In this document: piece after piece, positions 1 through 7,606 of the stretch
How the letters are laid out: each line of letters starts with the position of its first letter
Position numbering within the stretch: position 1 is the first letter of the stretch
Assembly (NCBI GenBank): GCA_947074135.1
Contig: CAMTOL010000051.1
Coordinates: forward strand, 1-11,262
Length of the DNA: 11,262 nucleotides
Direction of reading: 5' to 3'
Source: an uncultured Rikenellaceae bacterium
GTDB lineage: Bacteria > Bacteroidota > Bacteroidia > Bacteroidales > Rikenellaceae
Notes under the pieces: model-generated
What the model was told of the DNA's origin: nothing
Database searches by the model: none
Seen by the model: only the letters and a program-made list of their open reading frames with translations
Program-made: the position numbers and the translations under genes

Positions 1-155
1 AACACCTATTATTATTGTTATATATATTATTAATAGTAATTAATTAAGTAAAAAATAAAATAATAAAAATATAATTGTTGATAAAGGTAAACTACTTCTC
101 TTAGATATTAGATTATATAAAATTATCATATAAGCTCAATATCGAGAAAAATAGC

Positions 156-163
156 TATATTTG
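156..163 (+). promoter_or_regulatory. Bacteroidetes-type -7 promoter element upstream of the small barrel gene
   Basis: The bases read TATATTTG, an exact match to the Bacteroidetes -7 consensus TAnnTTTG, and lie 38 bases before the ATG at 202. No clear TTG/TTTG -33 element sits at the usual distance of 19-21 bases upstream, so only half of the promoter is convincing. If used, transcription would start near 170 and give a leader of about 30 bases. It could drive the small barrel gene, lpxD, coaX and perhaps the genes beyond. Confidence 0.5.
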
Positions 164-201
164 CACGTATTCTATGTTTTAAATCATTTATATTTATTAA
201 A

Positions 202-753
202 ATGAAAAAAATAAAAATTTTAATTCTAACTACTGTCGTGGTGATGTTTTCTTTATCTACTGTAACAGCTCAAGAGTTCTATTTTGGTGTTAGAGGTGGT
301 TTAAATTTTACAGATATCACTAAAGTTACTAATTCAAAGATGAAAGTTGGTGGTAATTTAGGATTGATGGGTGGATATCAATTTTCAAATCTACTTGCGC
401 TCGAAACAAATGTTTTGTATTCGTTCCAAGGTTGCTATAATGGTGAGGTAAGTAAAAATTCGCAAATAAACTTGGATTATCTTAAAATACCAGTTCTTGC
501 TAAAATTAATATATTTAAATCCTTTTATGTTGAAGGAGGAGTGAGTTTTAATTTTCTTACATCAGCTCTCATCGGTAAAACTCCTCAAAAAGGATTGAAT
601 AGCTTTGACTTGTCAATACCTGTTGGAGTTGGATGTGTGTTTTTTAGACATCTTCTGGTTGGACTTAGGTATGATATTTCAACAGTGCATATTAATCCAC
701 CTAATAATGGTGTAAATAGTGTTTTTTCGCTAAATGTTGGTTGGATATTTTAA
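202..753 (+). CDS. PorT-like outer-membrane beta-barrel protein (OMP_b-brl_2 type)
   Basis: This 183-residue protein is probably secreted and inserted in the outer membrane as a small beta-barrel. The N-terminus is a signal peptide: KK at residues 2-3, a hydrophobic stretch at about 6-19, and a VTA cleavage motif at 21-23 before Gln24. The mature part begins with FGVRGGLNF, a phrase typical of the PorT/OMP_b-brl_2 families. It continues with alternating hydrophobic/polar strands ([51 protein letters not shown]) and ends in an aromatic residue (GWIF), as barrel proteins do. The ATG at 202 gives a complete signal peptide and follows an A/T-rich leader. lpxD starts 26 bases after the stop, so the two are probably cotranscribed. 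These barrels are often annotated only as hypothetical or porin-family proteins. No ligand or specific role can be read from the sequence. Confidence 0.82.
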   Translation: MKKIKILILTTVVVMFSLSTVTAQEFYFGVRGGLNFTDITKVTNSKMKVGGNLGLMGGYQFSNLLALETNVLYSFQGCYNGEVSKNSQINLDYLKIPVLAKINIFKSFYVEGGVSFNFLTSALIGKTPQKGLNSFDLSIPVGVGCVFFRHLLVGLRYDISTVHINPPNNGVNSVFSLNVGWIF

Positions 754-779
754 GTTTTATTTTACATAATATTGATATA

Positions 780-1820
780 ATGGAGTTTACAGCAGAATTA
801 ATAGCCTCTTTTTTAGGTGGTACTGTCGAAGGAGATAAAAATACAACAGTTAGCACAGTAGCTAAAATTGAAGAGGGACAAACAGGTGCACTTTCTTTTC
901 TCTCAAACCTTAAATATGAGGAGTATATATATAAAACCAAAGCTTCAATTGTTATTGTGGCAAATAGTTTTGAAGCGCGTCAGAAAATTGATGCTACACT
1001 TGTCAGAGTAGAAGATCCTTATGCTGCGTTTGCTAAACTCTTGGAGCTTTATGTATCGACAAAACCACAAAAAAGTGGAATTAGTGAGAAATCTTCTGTC
1101 TCTAATAGTGCTAAACTTGCCGAAAACTTATATATTGGAGAGTTTACCGTTATTGAACAAGGAGTAGAAATTGGTGAAAACTCAAAAATTTATCCTCAAG
1201 TCTATATAGGTGATAATTCAAAAATAGGAAAAAATGTTATAATTTACTCTGGTGTAAAGATTTATGAGCAAACTGTTATTGGAGATAATGTAATAATTCA
1301 TAGTGGTGTAGTAATAGGGGCAGATGGATTTGGTTTTGCTCCAAATCCAGATGGTAGCTACTCTAAAATACCGCAAATTGGTAATGTTGTTATCGAAGAT
1401 GATGTGGAAATTGGAGCAAATACCTGTATCGATAGAGCTACTATGGGTTCAACTGTAGTTAAAAAAGGAGTTAAACTAGATAATTTAATTCAAATAGCTC
1501 ATAATGTTGTTGTTGGTGATAATACAGTTATGGCTTCTCAATCTGGTGTAGCTGGTTCTACTAAAATTGGTAAAAATACAATGGTTGGAGGTCAAGTTGG
1601 TATTGTTGGTCATTTATCACTAGCAGATGAAGTGAAAATCGCCTCTCAAAGTGGAGTTAATAGGTCGATTACAACTGTAGGAAAAGCAATTATGGGATCT
1701 CCTGCCTTTGATATTATGAGTTTTCATAAATCTAATGCAGTTTTTAAAGATTTACCTTCGATGAGAACTAAACTTGCTGCTCTTCAAAAAGATGTTGAGG
1801 TACTCAAAAATAGTAAATAA
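780..1820 (+). CDS. lpxD: UDP-3-O-acylglucosamine N-acyltransferase LpxD
   Basis: LpxD transfers a hydroxy-fatty acyl group from acyl carrier protein to the 2-amino group of UDP-3-O-acyl-glucosamine, the third step of lipid A synthesis, in the cytoplasm. The N-terminal uridine-binding domain spans about residues 1-100. Isoleucine-patch hexapeptide repeats (such as IGDNSKIG and [10 protein letters not shown]) then form a left-handed beta-helix from about 105 to 310, followed by a short C-terminal helix. The catalytic histidine lies in IQIAHNVV (His241) and the second conserved histidine in VGHLSL (His278). The frame is open from 741, but I chose the ATG at 780 because [14 protein letters not shown] matches the usual start of Bacteroidales LpxD and gives 346 residues, the family length. 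The downstream gene is coaX, not the usual lpxC-fabZ fusion. Identification is secure. Confidence 0.96.
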   Translation: MEFTAELIASFLGGTVEGDKNTTVSTVAKIEEGQTGALSFLSNLKYEEYIYKTKASIVIVANSFEARQKIDATLVRVEDPYAAFAKLLELYVSTKPQKSGISEKSSVSNSAKLAENLYIGEFTVIEQGVEIGENSKIYPQVYIGDNSKIGKNVIIYSGVKIYEQTVIGDNVIIHSGVVIGADGFGFAPNPDGSYSKIPQIGNVVIEDDVEIGANTCIDRATMGSTVVKKGVKLDNLIQIAHNVVVGDNTVMASQSGVAGSTKIGKNTMVGGQVGIVGHLSLADEVKIASQSGVNRSITTVGKAIMGSPAFDIMSFHKSNAVFKDLPSMRTKLAALQKDVEVLKNSK

Positions 1821-1821
1821 A

Positions 1822-2601
1822 TTGAAGTATTTAGTTATCGATATAGGAAATACGCTATGTAAAATCGCTATATTTAGTGGCGAAGAGTTGATTTTTTTTA
1901 CAACTTTTGACACTTTATCTCTTGATAAAATCAAAAGTATTACAGAAAAGTATAAAAAGATTGATTCTGCTATAATTAGTTCAACTTCAACACAATGTGA
2001 TAGTTTAAAATCTGATTTGGAGGCTTTAGGTATTGATTTTGTTGAGGTGTTTTCTTATAAAACACCAGTCCCAATTAAAAATCTATATTCCACTCCTTTA
2101 ACACTAGGACTCGATAGAATTGCATCAGCTGTTGCTGCTAGTGAGCAATTTCCCAAAAAAGATATAATTATTTTTGATTTGGGTACTGCAATGACAATTG
2201 ATTACGTTACAAAAGACGGAGAGTTTATTGGAGGTAATATATCTCCAGGAATTTCAATGCGTTTTAAGGCGTTAAATCACTATACTGAACGCTTACCACT
2301 TATAGATAATGATGATTTTAAACTATTATTTTCTAAATATTTAGAAAATATTGATGATAATATAAAGAGTAATTTTGCTACATCTACACTCCAAGCTATA
2401 TTTAACGGTGTGATAGAAGGTATTTTAGGTGAGATTGAATCGTATATTGAAAAAAATCGAGAAAAAATCATTTTTTTTACTGGTGGTGATGCACTTTATT
2501 TTGAAAAACTAATAAAAATACCGATATTTGTCGATTGGCAGGCAACAATTAAAGGTTTGCGTGTAATTTTGGAGAGATTAAGTTTGGAGAGATTATGTTA
2601 A
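1822..2601 (+). CDS. coaX: Type III pantothenate kinase CoaX
   Basis: CoaX phosphorylates pantothenate with ATP, the first committed step of coenzyme A synthesis, in the cytoplasm. Family motifs occur in order: the N-terminal phosphate loop LVIDIGNT, the pantothenate motif TLGLDRIASAVAA with the catalytic Asp98, the second phosphate motif FDLGTAMTID, then GGNISPG and a late TGGDA. CoaX proteins have very few residues before DIGNT, so I prefer the TTG at 1822, one base after the lpxD stop (259 aa). An ATG at 1792 would add ten residues and overlap the end of lpxD by 29 bases. Either start implies coupling to lpxD translation. The C-terminus carries a small duplication (LERLS-LERLC) from a 15-bp tandem repeat, and the last bases overlap the next gene by 7. 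The function call is firm; the start is less so. Confidence 0.93.
   Translation: MKYLVIDIGNTLCKIAIFSGEELIFFTTFDTLSLDKIKSITEKYKKIDSAIISSTSTQCDSLKSDLEALGIDFVEVFSYKTPVPIKNLYSTPLTLGLDRIASAVAASEQFPKKDIIIFDLGTAMTIDYVTKDGEFIGGNISPGISMRFKALNHYTERLPLIDNDDFKLLFSKYLENIDDNIKSNFATSTLQAIFNGVIEGILGEIESYIEKNREKIIFFTGGDALYFEKLIKIPIFVDWQATIKGLRVILERLSLERLC
2568..2597 (+). repeat. 15-bp tandem duplication at the end of coaX
   Basis: Two adjacent 15-base units, TTTGGAGAGATTAAG and TTTGGAGAGATTATG, differ at one base. They encode the repeated pentapeptide pair LERLS/LERLC at the CoaX C-terminus. The second unit ends exactly with the ATG start codon of the following outer-membrane protein gene. The unit also holds the purine-rich GGAGAG, so the arrangement could affect initiation of that gene. 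Confidence 0.85.
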
Positions 2602-3887
2602 AAAAATTATTATTTAGTGCGGCTTTAGTTGCAATTGCGTTGACATCAAATGCTCAGTTAGAAAGTTCATTATCAACTTTCTCACCCTATACTATGTATG
2701 GTATTGGAGATTTGTCAACAAGCGGAAATGTAGCATCAAGAGCGATGGGTGGGATAGGTGTAGCGTATAGGTCGCCTTATGAGTTTACTTATCAAAATCC
2801 TGCATCGCTGAGTGCTATTCCTCGTAATACAGCAATTTTTAATTTTGCTGGTTCAAGCTCAAATTATTACCAAAATGATGGTAATTTATCTACCGCCTAC
2901 AATGGTGCGGATCTGTATGATTTAGGTTTTGCTATTCCTCTCTATAAAGGAATAGGTTTTGGTGTTTCGTTAACTCCTTTTAGTAGTGTCGGATACAATA
3001 CTTTAATTATCAACAAAAACGAAGATATAATTAATAATATTGGTCGCGCTATTTACTCTTACTATGGTGAGGGTGGAGTTTCACAACTTACTGCTACACT
3101 TGGTGCTAAAGTTGTTGCCGGATTTAGTGTAGGTGTATCTATGCACTACCTGTTTGGTTCTATTGATAGAAGTTGGGACACAGAGATTTTTTCTCTTATT
3201 AATAATGATTCGTACAGAGGTGTCTATACAACCGAATCCTTTACTATCGATAAACTAAGATTTACCTTTGGTGCTCAATATGAATTAAGAATTGGTGATG
3301 ACGATTTGTTGACTTTTGGTGCTACCTATGCTCCTAAGTCTAATGGTGATTTTAATAAAAGGTTGTTTACTTATACCCAATCATCTTCTCTTGTTGACAC
3401 CGTTGTTAACTCGAATGTGAGATTTGATTCAACAATTCCCGAAAAAATTGCAGTTGGTGTATATTACAAAAATAATAAATTTGGAGTGGGATTCGATTAT
3501 AGCCGCCAAGATTGGAGAGGTGCTTTTGATACTAGAACTCCTGATATTTCGTTATGCTTAGTAAATGATTATAGATTAGGTGCCCAATATACCCCAGACA
3601 GATATAGTATTCGTTCGTTTTTCTCAAGAATTACGTATAAAATGGGTGGAAGATACGCAAACTCATATATTATGAGAAATGGACAACCATTTGACGAGTG
3701 GGCGGTGAATCTTGGTTTTGATATACCACTGAAAATGAGAAATTTCTCAGCTTTTAATTTAGCTCTTGAGTATGGTCAACGTGGTTCTCAAAAAGCGGTA
3801 ATTAGAGAGAATTTCTTTAAAGTATTTATTGGTGTAACTCTCTTTGGAGGAGATGATCTGTGGTTTGTAAAAAGAAGATTTAATTAA
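2595..3887 (+). CDS. FadL-like outer-membrane protein of the Bacteroidales coaX locus
   Basis: This 430-residue protein has a signal peptide (KK at 3-4, hydrophobic core about 5-16, cleavage motif SNA at 18-20 before Gln21) and a long stretch of amphipathic beta-strands. The mature N-terminus has YTMYGIGDL, then SRAMGGIGVA and YQNPASLSAI. That combination (R-x-MGG-x-G followed by NPAS) is typical of the OmpP1/FadL/PorV group of outer-membrane barrels. Aromatic-rich strands run to the C-terminus, which ends in FVKRRFN. The gene overlaps coaX by 7 bases, suggesting translational coupling. An uncharacterised outer-membrane protein next to coaX is, to my recollection, a common arrangement in Bacteroidales. 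FadL relatives move hydrophobic compounds across the outer membrane, but the substrate here is unknown. A link to LPS export, given lpxD and lptC nearby, is inference only. Confidence 0.82.
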   Translation: MLKKLLFSAALVAIALTSNAQLESSLSTFSPYTMYGIGDLSTSGNVASRAMGGIGVAYRSPYEFTYQNPASLSAIPRNTAIFNFAGSSSNYYQNDGNLSTAYNGADLYDLGFAIPLYKGIGFGVSLTPFSSVGYNTLIINKNEDIINNIGRAIYSYYGEGGVSQLTATLGAKVVAGFSVGVSMHYLFGSIDRSWDTEIFSLINNDSYRGVYTTESFTIDKLRFTFGAQYELRIGDDDLLTFGATYAPKSNGDFNKRLFTYTQSSSLVDTVVNSNVRFDSTIPEKIAVGVYYKNNKFGVGFDYSRQDWRGAFDTRTPDISLCLVNDYRLGAQYTPDRYSIRSFFSRITYKMGGRYANSYIMRNGQPFDEWAVNLGFDIPLKMRNFSAFNLALEYGQRGSQKAVIRENFFKVFIGVTLFGGDDLWFVKRRFN

Positions 3888-3948
3888 ACTTTTTTATGAT
3901 TGGTAAATCTAAAAAGTATAATTGGTTATCATTAATATAATTAGTATT

Positions 3949-3956
3949 TACTTTTA
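3949..3956 (+). promoter_or_regulatory. Weak candidate -7 promoter element before the TPR gene
   Basis: The bases TACTTTTA match the Bacteroidetes -7 consensus TAnnTTTG at all fixed positions but the last, 18 bases before the ATG at 3975. A TTG at 3922-3924 is 24 bases upstream, longer than the usual 19-21. The A/T-rich spacer makes chance matches likely. The change toward CGT arginine codons from this gene onward would fit a stronger internal promoter here, but this is only suggestive. Confidence 0.25.
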
Positions 3957-3974
3957 ACACTCTTTATAATAGCA

Positions 3975-5309
3975 ATGAAAAAATTAATTTTACTGTTTGC
4001 AACCTTTGCAACAGTTTCAGTTAGCGCAATTGCGCAAGATTTAAGTGACCCTAGATATGCAACCTATGGTGAAACACTTGAAGAAAGAAAAGCTAATGCT
4101 CTTTTAGTTAACTACTTTGGCGATGCTTACAAAACAAAAGCTTTTGATGAAGCTTTGGTTATGTTGAATCAGATTATTGAACGTTGTCCTAAAGCATCTC
4201 TAAATACATATATTCGTGGTATGGAGATGTATAGAACTAAACTTAATCGTGCTCAATCTAAAGCGGAGAAGCTATTATATCTTGATTCAATGATGTATAT
4301 GTTTGATAAACGTATGGAGTTTTTCCCTACTCACAAAGATTACGGAATTCAAAAAGATATTTCTCGTAAAGCTCTAACTTATTACGAATATAATAAAGAG
4401 AATTATGAGAAAGCTTTTGATTATTTCCGTAATGCTATCAATACTAATAAAGATCTAATTGACCCTGAGATGTGTATTGTCTTCTTTAATGCTCTAACCG
4501 AAGAGTTTAAAATGGGTACAGTCGGTCCTGAAGAGTATATTGTTGACTATGAGTTGATTATGGATATGTTGGGTAATGTATCTGTAACTGAAGAAGATAA
4601 AGAGGCTATGGTTGTTATTGAAAACCTATTTGCTAGTAGTGGTGCTGCTTCTTGTGAGGTGATTGAAACTATCTTTAAACCTAAATACGAAGCTAATCCA
4701 GATGATGCTGATTTGGTTAAAAAGATTTTAGCTATGTACTCTCGTAGCAAATGTAGCTCTGATTTCCAACTCTCACTCACTGAAAAATTCTATAACATCG
4801 AACCTACTCCTGAATTGGCTGCTATGTTGGGTGCTATTTATGAAGAAAAACAAGAGTTTGATAAAGCCCTATCATACTTTAACACTGCAATTGCTGGTGA
4901 AACTGATATTGCTAAAAAAACTAACCTTTTGATTCGTTCAGCTAGTGCAACTATTAATGCAAATAAATTCCGCGAAGCTGCTGATTATGCTCGTCAAATT
5001 ATTGCTATTGATCCTGATAACGGTTATGGTTACTTATTCTTGGCTGGTGCGTACGCTGGTGGTATTCGTGGTTGTTCTGACTTTAATCAAAAAGCTGCAT
5101 ATTGGTTGATTGTTGATACTTATGTTCAAGCTCGTAACAGATTATCTGGTGATGATGCGCAAGTTTCTAATATCAACTCAATGATTTCATCTTACTCTGC
5201 TCAGTTCCCTAAAGTTGAAGATACGTTTATGCGTGGTTTATCTCCTGGTGATAGATATACTGTTTCGTGCGGTTGGGTAAGTGGTGCTACAACAGTTAGA
5301 GAGAGATAA
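3975..5309 (+). CDS. Secreted TPR-repeat protein
   Basis: This 444-residue protein is exported and mostly alpha-helical. The signal peptide has KK at 2-3, a hydrophobic core at about 4-17 and a cleavage motif AIA at 18-20 before Gln21. Tetratricopeptide-like helix pairs are visible at about residues 137-158 (NYEKAFDYFRNAINTN), 276-310 (LGAIYEEKQEFDKALSYF) and 316-352 (KFREAADYARQIIAIDP). A further helical region, AAYWLIVDTYVQARN, lies near 375. TPR domains bind partner proteins, so a periplasmic or outer-membrane-associated scaffold is plausible, but no partner can be named. It lies between the FadL-like barrel and lptC. Arginine codons shift here from mainly AGA to mainly CGT, which suggests higher expression than the upstream genes. 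The start at 3975 is supported by the complete signal peptide. Confidence 0.85.
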   Translation: MKKLILLFATFATVSVSAIAQDLSDPRYATYGETLEERKANALLVNYFGDAYKTKAFDEALVMLNQIIERCPKASLNTYIRGMEMYRTKLNRAQSKAEKLLYLDSMMYMFDKRMEFFPTHKDYGIQKDISRKALTYYEYNKENYEKAFDYFRNAINTNKDLIDPEMCIVFFNALTEEFKMGTVGPEEYIVDYELIMDMLGNVSVTEEDKEAMVVIENLFASSGAASCEVIETIFKPKYEANPDDADLVKKILAMYSRSKCSSDFQLSLTEKFYNIEPTPELAAMLGAIYEEKQEFDKALSYFNTAIAGETDIAKKTNLLIRSASATINANKFREAADYARQIIAIDPDNGYGYLFLAGAYAGGIRGCSDFNQKAAYWLIVDTYVQARNRLSGDDAQVSNINSMISSYSAQFPKVEDTFMRGLSPGDRYTVSCGWVSGATTVRER

Positions 5310-5407
5310 TATCTCACCAGCTGTGATGCTATTCTCAGTTTGTTATTTGAGTTATCAATGATAAGGCAATATGGCACGCTACTTAGCATCTCGAAGATTA
5401 CTTTGAA

Positions 5408-6169
5408 GTGAAAAATATAATTAATATATGTGTATGGAGAGAGTCATTTACGGCTCTCTCTATGCTCTTTTGTGTAGCTCTATTTGTTGGTTGCGCTAAT
5501 AGTGAGGCAGAACCTCGTATTAAAGACCCTAATAGTGAACCAACTCAAATCTCCTATAATCTAACTAGTATTGAAAGTAAAAACGGAAATCGTACTTATA
5601 GAATGCAGACCCCACTTATGGAGCGTTATGAACTAGCTGATGAGCCATTTACTGAATTTACTAAAGGAATTAAAGTAGAAACTTTTAATGATACCACATT
5701 TGTAGTCGAGAGTGACTTAATTGCAGATTACGCTCACTATTACGAAAATAAACAGGTTTGGGAGGCTCGAGGCAATGTTGTGGCACATAACTACTCAGGA
5801 GATAAAACTCTCTATACAGAGCAGCTTTTTTGGAACGAAAAAGAGGATAAAATTTACTCTGATAAGATGGTTAGAGTCAAAGATGGCAGAGATTCGCATA
5901 TTGGTACTGGATTTGAGTCGGACGGTGGTTTTAATAGATACACATTTAGAAATTCACGAGGTATAAAAGAGTTTAAGCAGGATACAACCTCTAGTGTCGA
6001 TACCATTAGTGTTGATAGTGGTGCGAAAGTTGTTGACTCAACGCAAAATAGGTCCATTGTTGATGATAGTTTTGCTCCTCAACCGCAACCGATTCCAGCT
6101 CCAAAACCTGCAACAAAAGAGCAAGTTAAGGCAAGTACTCTCTCTGGAGATGTTAAACCAGTTGACTAA
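5408..6169 (+). CDS. lptC: LPS export system lipoprotein LptC (Bacteroidetes type)
   Basis: LptC accepts LPS from the inner-membrane LptB2FG transporter and passes it to the periplasmic LptA bridge. This 253-residue version looks like a lipoprotein. An N-terminal segment with Lys2 and Arg11 and a hydrophobic core at about 14-28 ends in LFVGC, a lipobox with Cys29. The central region (about 65-190) has the repeated beta-strand pattern of LptC/OstA-like domains, including LIADYAHYYENKQVWEARGNV and a GGFNRYTF strand. The tail from about 192 is Ser/Thr/Pro-rich, with PQPQPIPAPKP, and probably disordered. The start is a GTG. The only nearby in-frame ATG, at 5462, would leave ten residues before the lipid cysteine and no positive charges, so it is unlikely. 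A 9-bp hairpin covers codons 10-18. I am fairly sure of the family and less sure of the start. Confidence 0.83.
   Translation: MKNIINICVWRESFTALSMLFCVALFVGCANSEAEPRIKDPNSEPTQISYNLTSIESKNGNRTYRMQTPLMERYELADEPFTEFTKGIKVETFNDTTFVVESDLIADYAHYYENKQVWEARGNVVAHNYSGDKTLYTEQLFWNEKEDKIYSDKMVRVKDGRDSHIGTGFESDGGFNRYTFRNSRGIKEFKQDTTSSVDTISVDSGAKVVDSTQNRSIVDDSFAPQPQPIPAPKPATKEQVKASTLSGDVKPVD
5437..5460 (+). other. Hairpin in the first codons of lptC
   Basis: GAGAGAGTC at 5437-5445 pairs with GGCTCTCTC at 5452-5460. This makes a 9-bp stem with one G-U pair and a 6-base loop (ATTTAC). It lies 29 bases after the proposed GTG start and ends one base before an in-frame ATG. No T-run follows, so it is not a standard terminator. 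In mRNA it could slow or regulate initiation, or it may be neutral coding sequence. Confidence 0.5.
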
Positions 6170-6242
6170 GATATTGCTTTTAATAAATTGATTTTCAATA
6201 TTTTTTAGTCTTCATGATTAGAGTTTTTAATACACATCACAA

Positions 6243-7478
6243 ATGGATGTTTCGTTAATAGTAGTGGCGATTGTTTCGCTTGTAATGTCGGCCTTTTTTT
6301 CGGGGCTCGAAATTGCTTTTACAGCCTCTAATAAGTTGCTTCTCACCATCGATACACAACGTAATGGTTTTTTTAGTATAGCCACGTCGTTGCTTAAAAA
6401 TTATCCTGCCGATTTTTTGTCAACTATTTTAGTTGGTAATAACCTAGCGCTTGTTATTTTTTCGCTCTATATGAGCAATTTATTAGCTCCTTTTACTGGA
6501 AATAGCATGCTTCTCGAAACCCTTGTTTCGACCATTATAGTGCTTGTTACTGCTGAGTTTGTGCCAAAGGTTATTGTTCAAAGTTCGCCAAATTTTTATC
6601 TTAGAATTTTTATATTTCCTGCTCTTTTCTTTTTTATAATTTTCTATCCTATTTCTAAGATTTGTACCTATATTTCTTTAGGTTTTCTTTGGATTTTTGG
6701 ATTTAGATTTAAGCGAGATGACCAGAAACAGCATTTTGATAAGGTTGATCTTCAAGCTATTGTAGAAGATGAGATAGCCTCTGACGCGCCTACAGAAAAT
6801 GAGATGCGTCTCTTTCATAATGCTCTCGATTTCTCACAAATTAAGGTTCGTCAATGTATGATACCTCGTGTTGAGATTGAGTCTTTCGATGTTGAAGACT
6901 CCTTAGACGAGCTTAAAAAGTTGTTTATTTACTCTAAATTCTCTCGTATCCCTATCTATCGTGACTCAATTGACAATATAATCGGATATGCCTCATCGAG
7001 AGATCTATTTAATTCGCCCTCTTCTGTGGAGGAGATACTCAGAGAGCCTATTTTTATACCTGCAAGTGGCTCTGCTAGGCTTTTGCTTGAGGAGTTTATT
7101 CGAACTCATAAGTCACTTGCTATTGTTATAGATGAGTTTGGTACAACTGCTGGAATGATTACAACTGAGGATATTCTGGAAGAGATTTTTGGCGAGATTG
7201 ATGACGAACACGATGATGATTATTTGTTAGGTAAGGTAGTAGGTGAGGGTGAGTATATTTTCTCGGCTCGAGCTGAAATTGAACAGGTTAATGAGCAATT
7301 TTTATTGTCACTGCCTGAGAGCGAAGAGTATGACACGTTAGCTGGATATTTTTTATATGAGGTTGGCGAAATTCCACAAGCTGGTCAATCTGTAACTATT
7401 GGTAACCTGCTCTTTACGGTAGAAAGAGCTAATCGTCAACGTATATCGTTGCTTAGGGTTAAAGTTATTTCTAAGTAA
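6243..7478 (+). CDS. CNNM/CorC (HlyC) family membrane protein with paired CBS domains
   Basis: This 411-residue inner-membrane protein belongs to the DUF21-CBS-CorC family, whose characterised members take part in magnesium or cobalt efflux. The N-terminal DUF21 (CNNM) domain has hydrophobic segments at about 3-27, 55-80, 86-110 and 118-152, and the family phrases SAFFSGLEIAF and ILVGNNLALV. Two CBS domains follow at about 206-265 (MIPRVEIESF, FSRIPIYRDS) and 270-325 (AIVIDEFGTTAGMITTEDIL), with an acidic stretch EIDDEHDDD after them. The C-terminal CorC_HlyC domain covers about 330-411 (YDTLAGYFLYEVGEIP). Older annotations call such proteins hemolysins, which is misleading. The family also includes GldE, a gliding-motility/secretion accessory protein of Bacteroidetes, but no gldD is adjacent, so I do not use that name. 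It lies 73 bases after lptC. The ion transported cannot be told from the sequence. Confidence 0.9.
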   Translation: MDVSLIVVAIVSLVMSAFFSGLEIAFTASNKLLLTIDTQRNGFFSIATSLLKNYPADFLSTILVGNNLALVIFSLYMSNLLAPFTGNSMLLETLVSTIIVLVTAEFVPKVIVQSSPNFYLRIFIFPALFFFIIFYPISKICTYISLGFLWIFGFRFKRDDQKQHFDKVDLQAIVEDEIASDAPTENEMRLFHNALDFSQIKVRQCMIPRVEIESFDVEDSLDELKKLFIYSKFSRIPIYRDSIDNIIGYASSRDLFNSPSSVEEILREPIFIPASGSARLLLEEFIRTHKSLAIVIDEFGTTAGMITTEDILEEIFGEIDDEHDDDYLLGKVVGEGEYIFSARAEIEQVNEQFLLSLPESEEYDTLAGYFLYEVGEIPQAGQSVTIGNLLFTVERANRQRISLLRVKVISK

Positions 7479-7497
7479 TTATCTGATTTGGCGATTC

Positions 7498-7539
7498 ATT
7501 GGTCCAGTGATCAGGTGAATTGTCCATTGTCAATTGATT
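7498..7539 (+). repeat. Degenerate 7-base tandem repeat upstream of the frd operon
   Basis: Reading in steps of seven bases gives ATTGGTC, CAGTGAT, CAGGTGA, ATTGTCC, ATTGTCA and ATTGATT. Units four and five differ at one base, and the first and last are close to them. The phase can be followed, more weakly, back to the stop codon of the CNNM gene. It ends eight bases before the -33 element of the frd promoter. No coding frame uses it and its function is unknown. Confidence 0.6.
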
Positions 7540-7546
7540 TTAATGC

Positions 7547-7576
7547 TTGTTCTAAACAAAATTATTTTTACCTTTG
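7547..7576 (+). promoter_or_regulatory. Bacteroidetes-type promoter of the frd/sdh operon
   Basis: TTG at 7547-7549 and TACCTTTG at 7569-7576 match the -33 and -7 elements of the Bacteroidetes primary sigma factor, with a normal 19-base spacer. This is the best promoter match in the window. Transcription would start near 7583 and give a leader of about 90 bases before the ATG at 7675. The -33 element lies inside a small palindrome, TTGTT-CTA-AACAA (7547-7559), a possible operator. It presumably serves all three oxidoreductase genes. Confidence 0.7.
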
Positions 7577-7606
7577 TACATTATTCTGGGGAGTTGTTCT
7601 CTTTTA

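Noticed and set aside
741..779. Longer N-terminus for lpxD starting at 741
   Set aside because: It would overlap the end of the small barrel gene and add 13 residues not seen in the family; MEFTAEL at 780 is the normal start.
3888..3917. ACTTTTT/AAAAAGT inverted repeat after the FadL-like gene
   Set aside because: Seven pairs, nearly all A-T, around a 16-base loop and without a T-run after it; not convincing as a terminator.
5303..5315. Palindrome GAGATA-A-TATCTC over the stop codon of the TPR gene
   Set aside because: It has a one-base centre, so it cannot form a stable RNA hairpin, and half of it is coding sequence.
5399..5405. TACTTTG as a -7 promoter element directly before lptC
   Set aside because: It is one base short of the TAnnTTTG spacing, has no -33 partner, and would place the transcript start after the GTG.
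5994..6191. Alternative plus-strand frame of 65 codons over the end of lptC
   Set aside because: It overlaps the low-complexity tail of lptC in another frame, is leucine- and glutamine-rich, and has no start signal or recognisable family.
6168..6206. A/T-rich hairpin (ATATTG/CAATAT with a T-run) after lptC as a terminator
   Set aside because: The stem is mostly A-T with a 19-base loop, and such pairings are common by chance at this composition; support is too thin for a feature.
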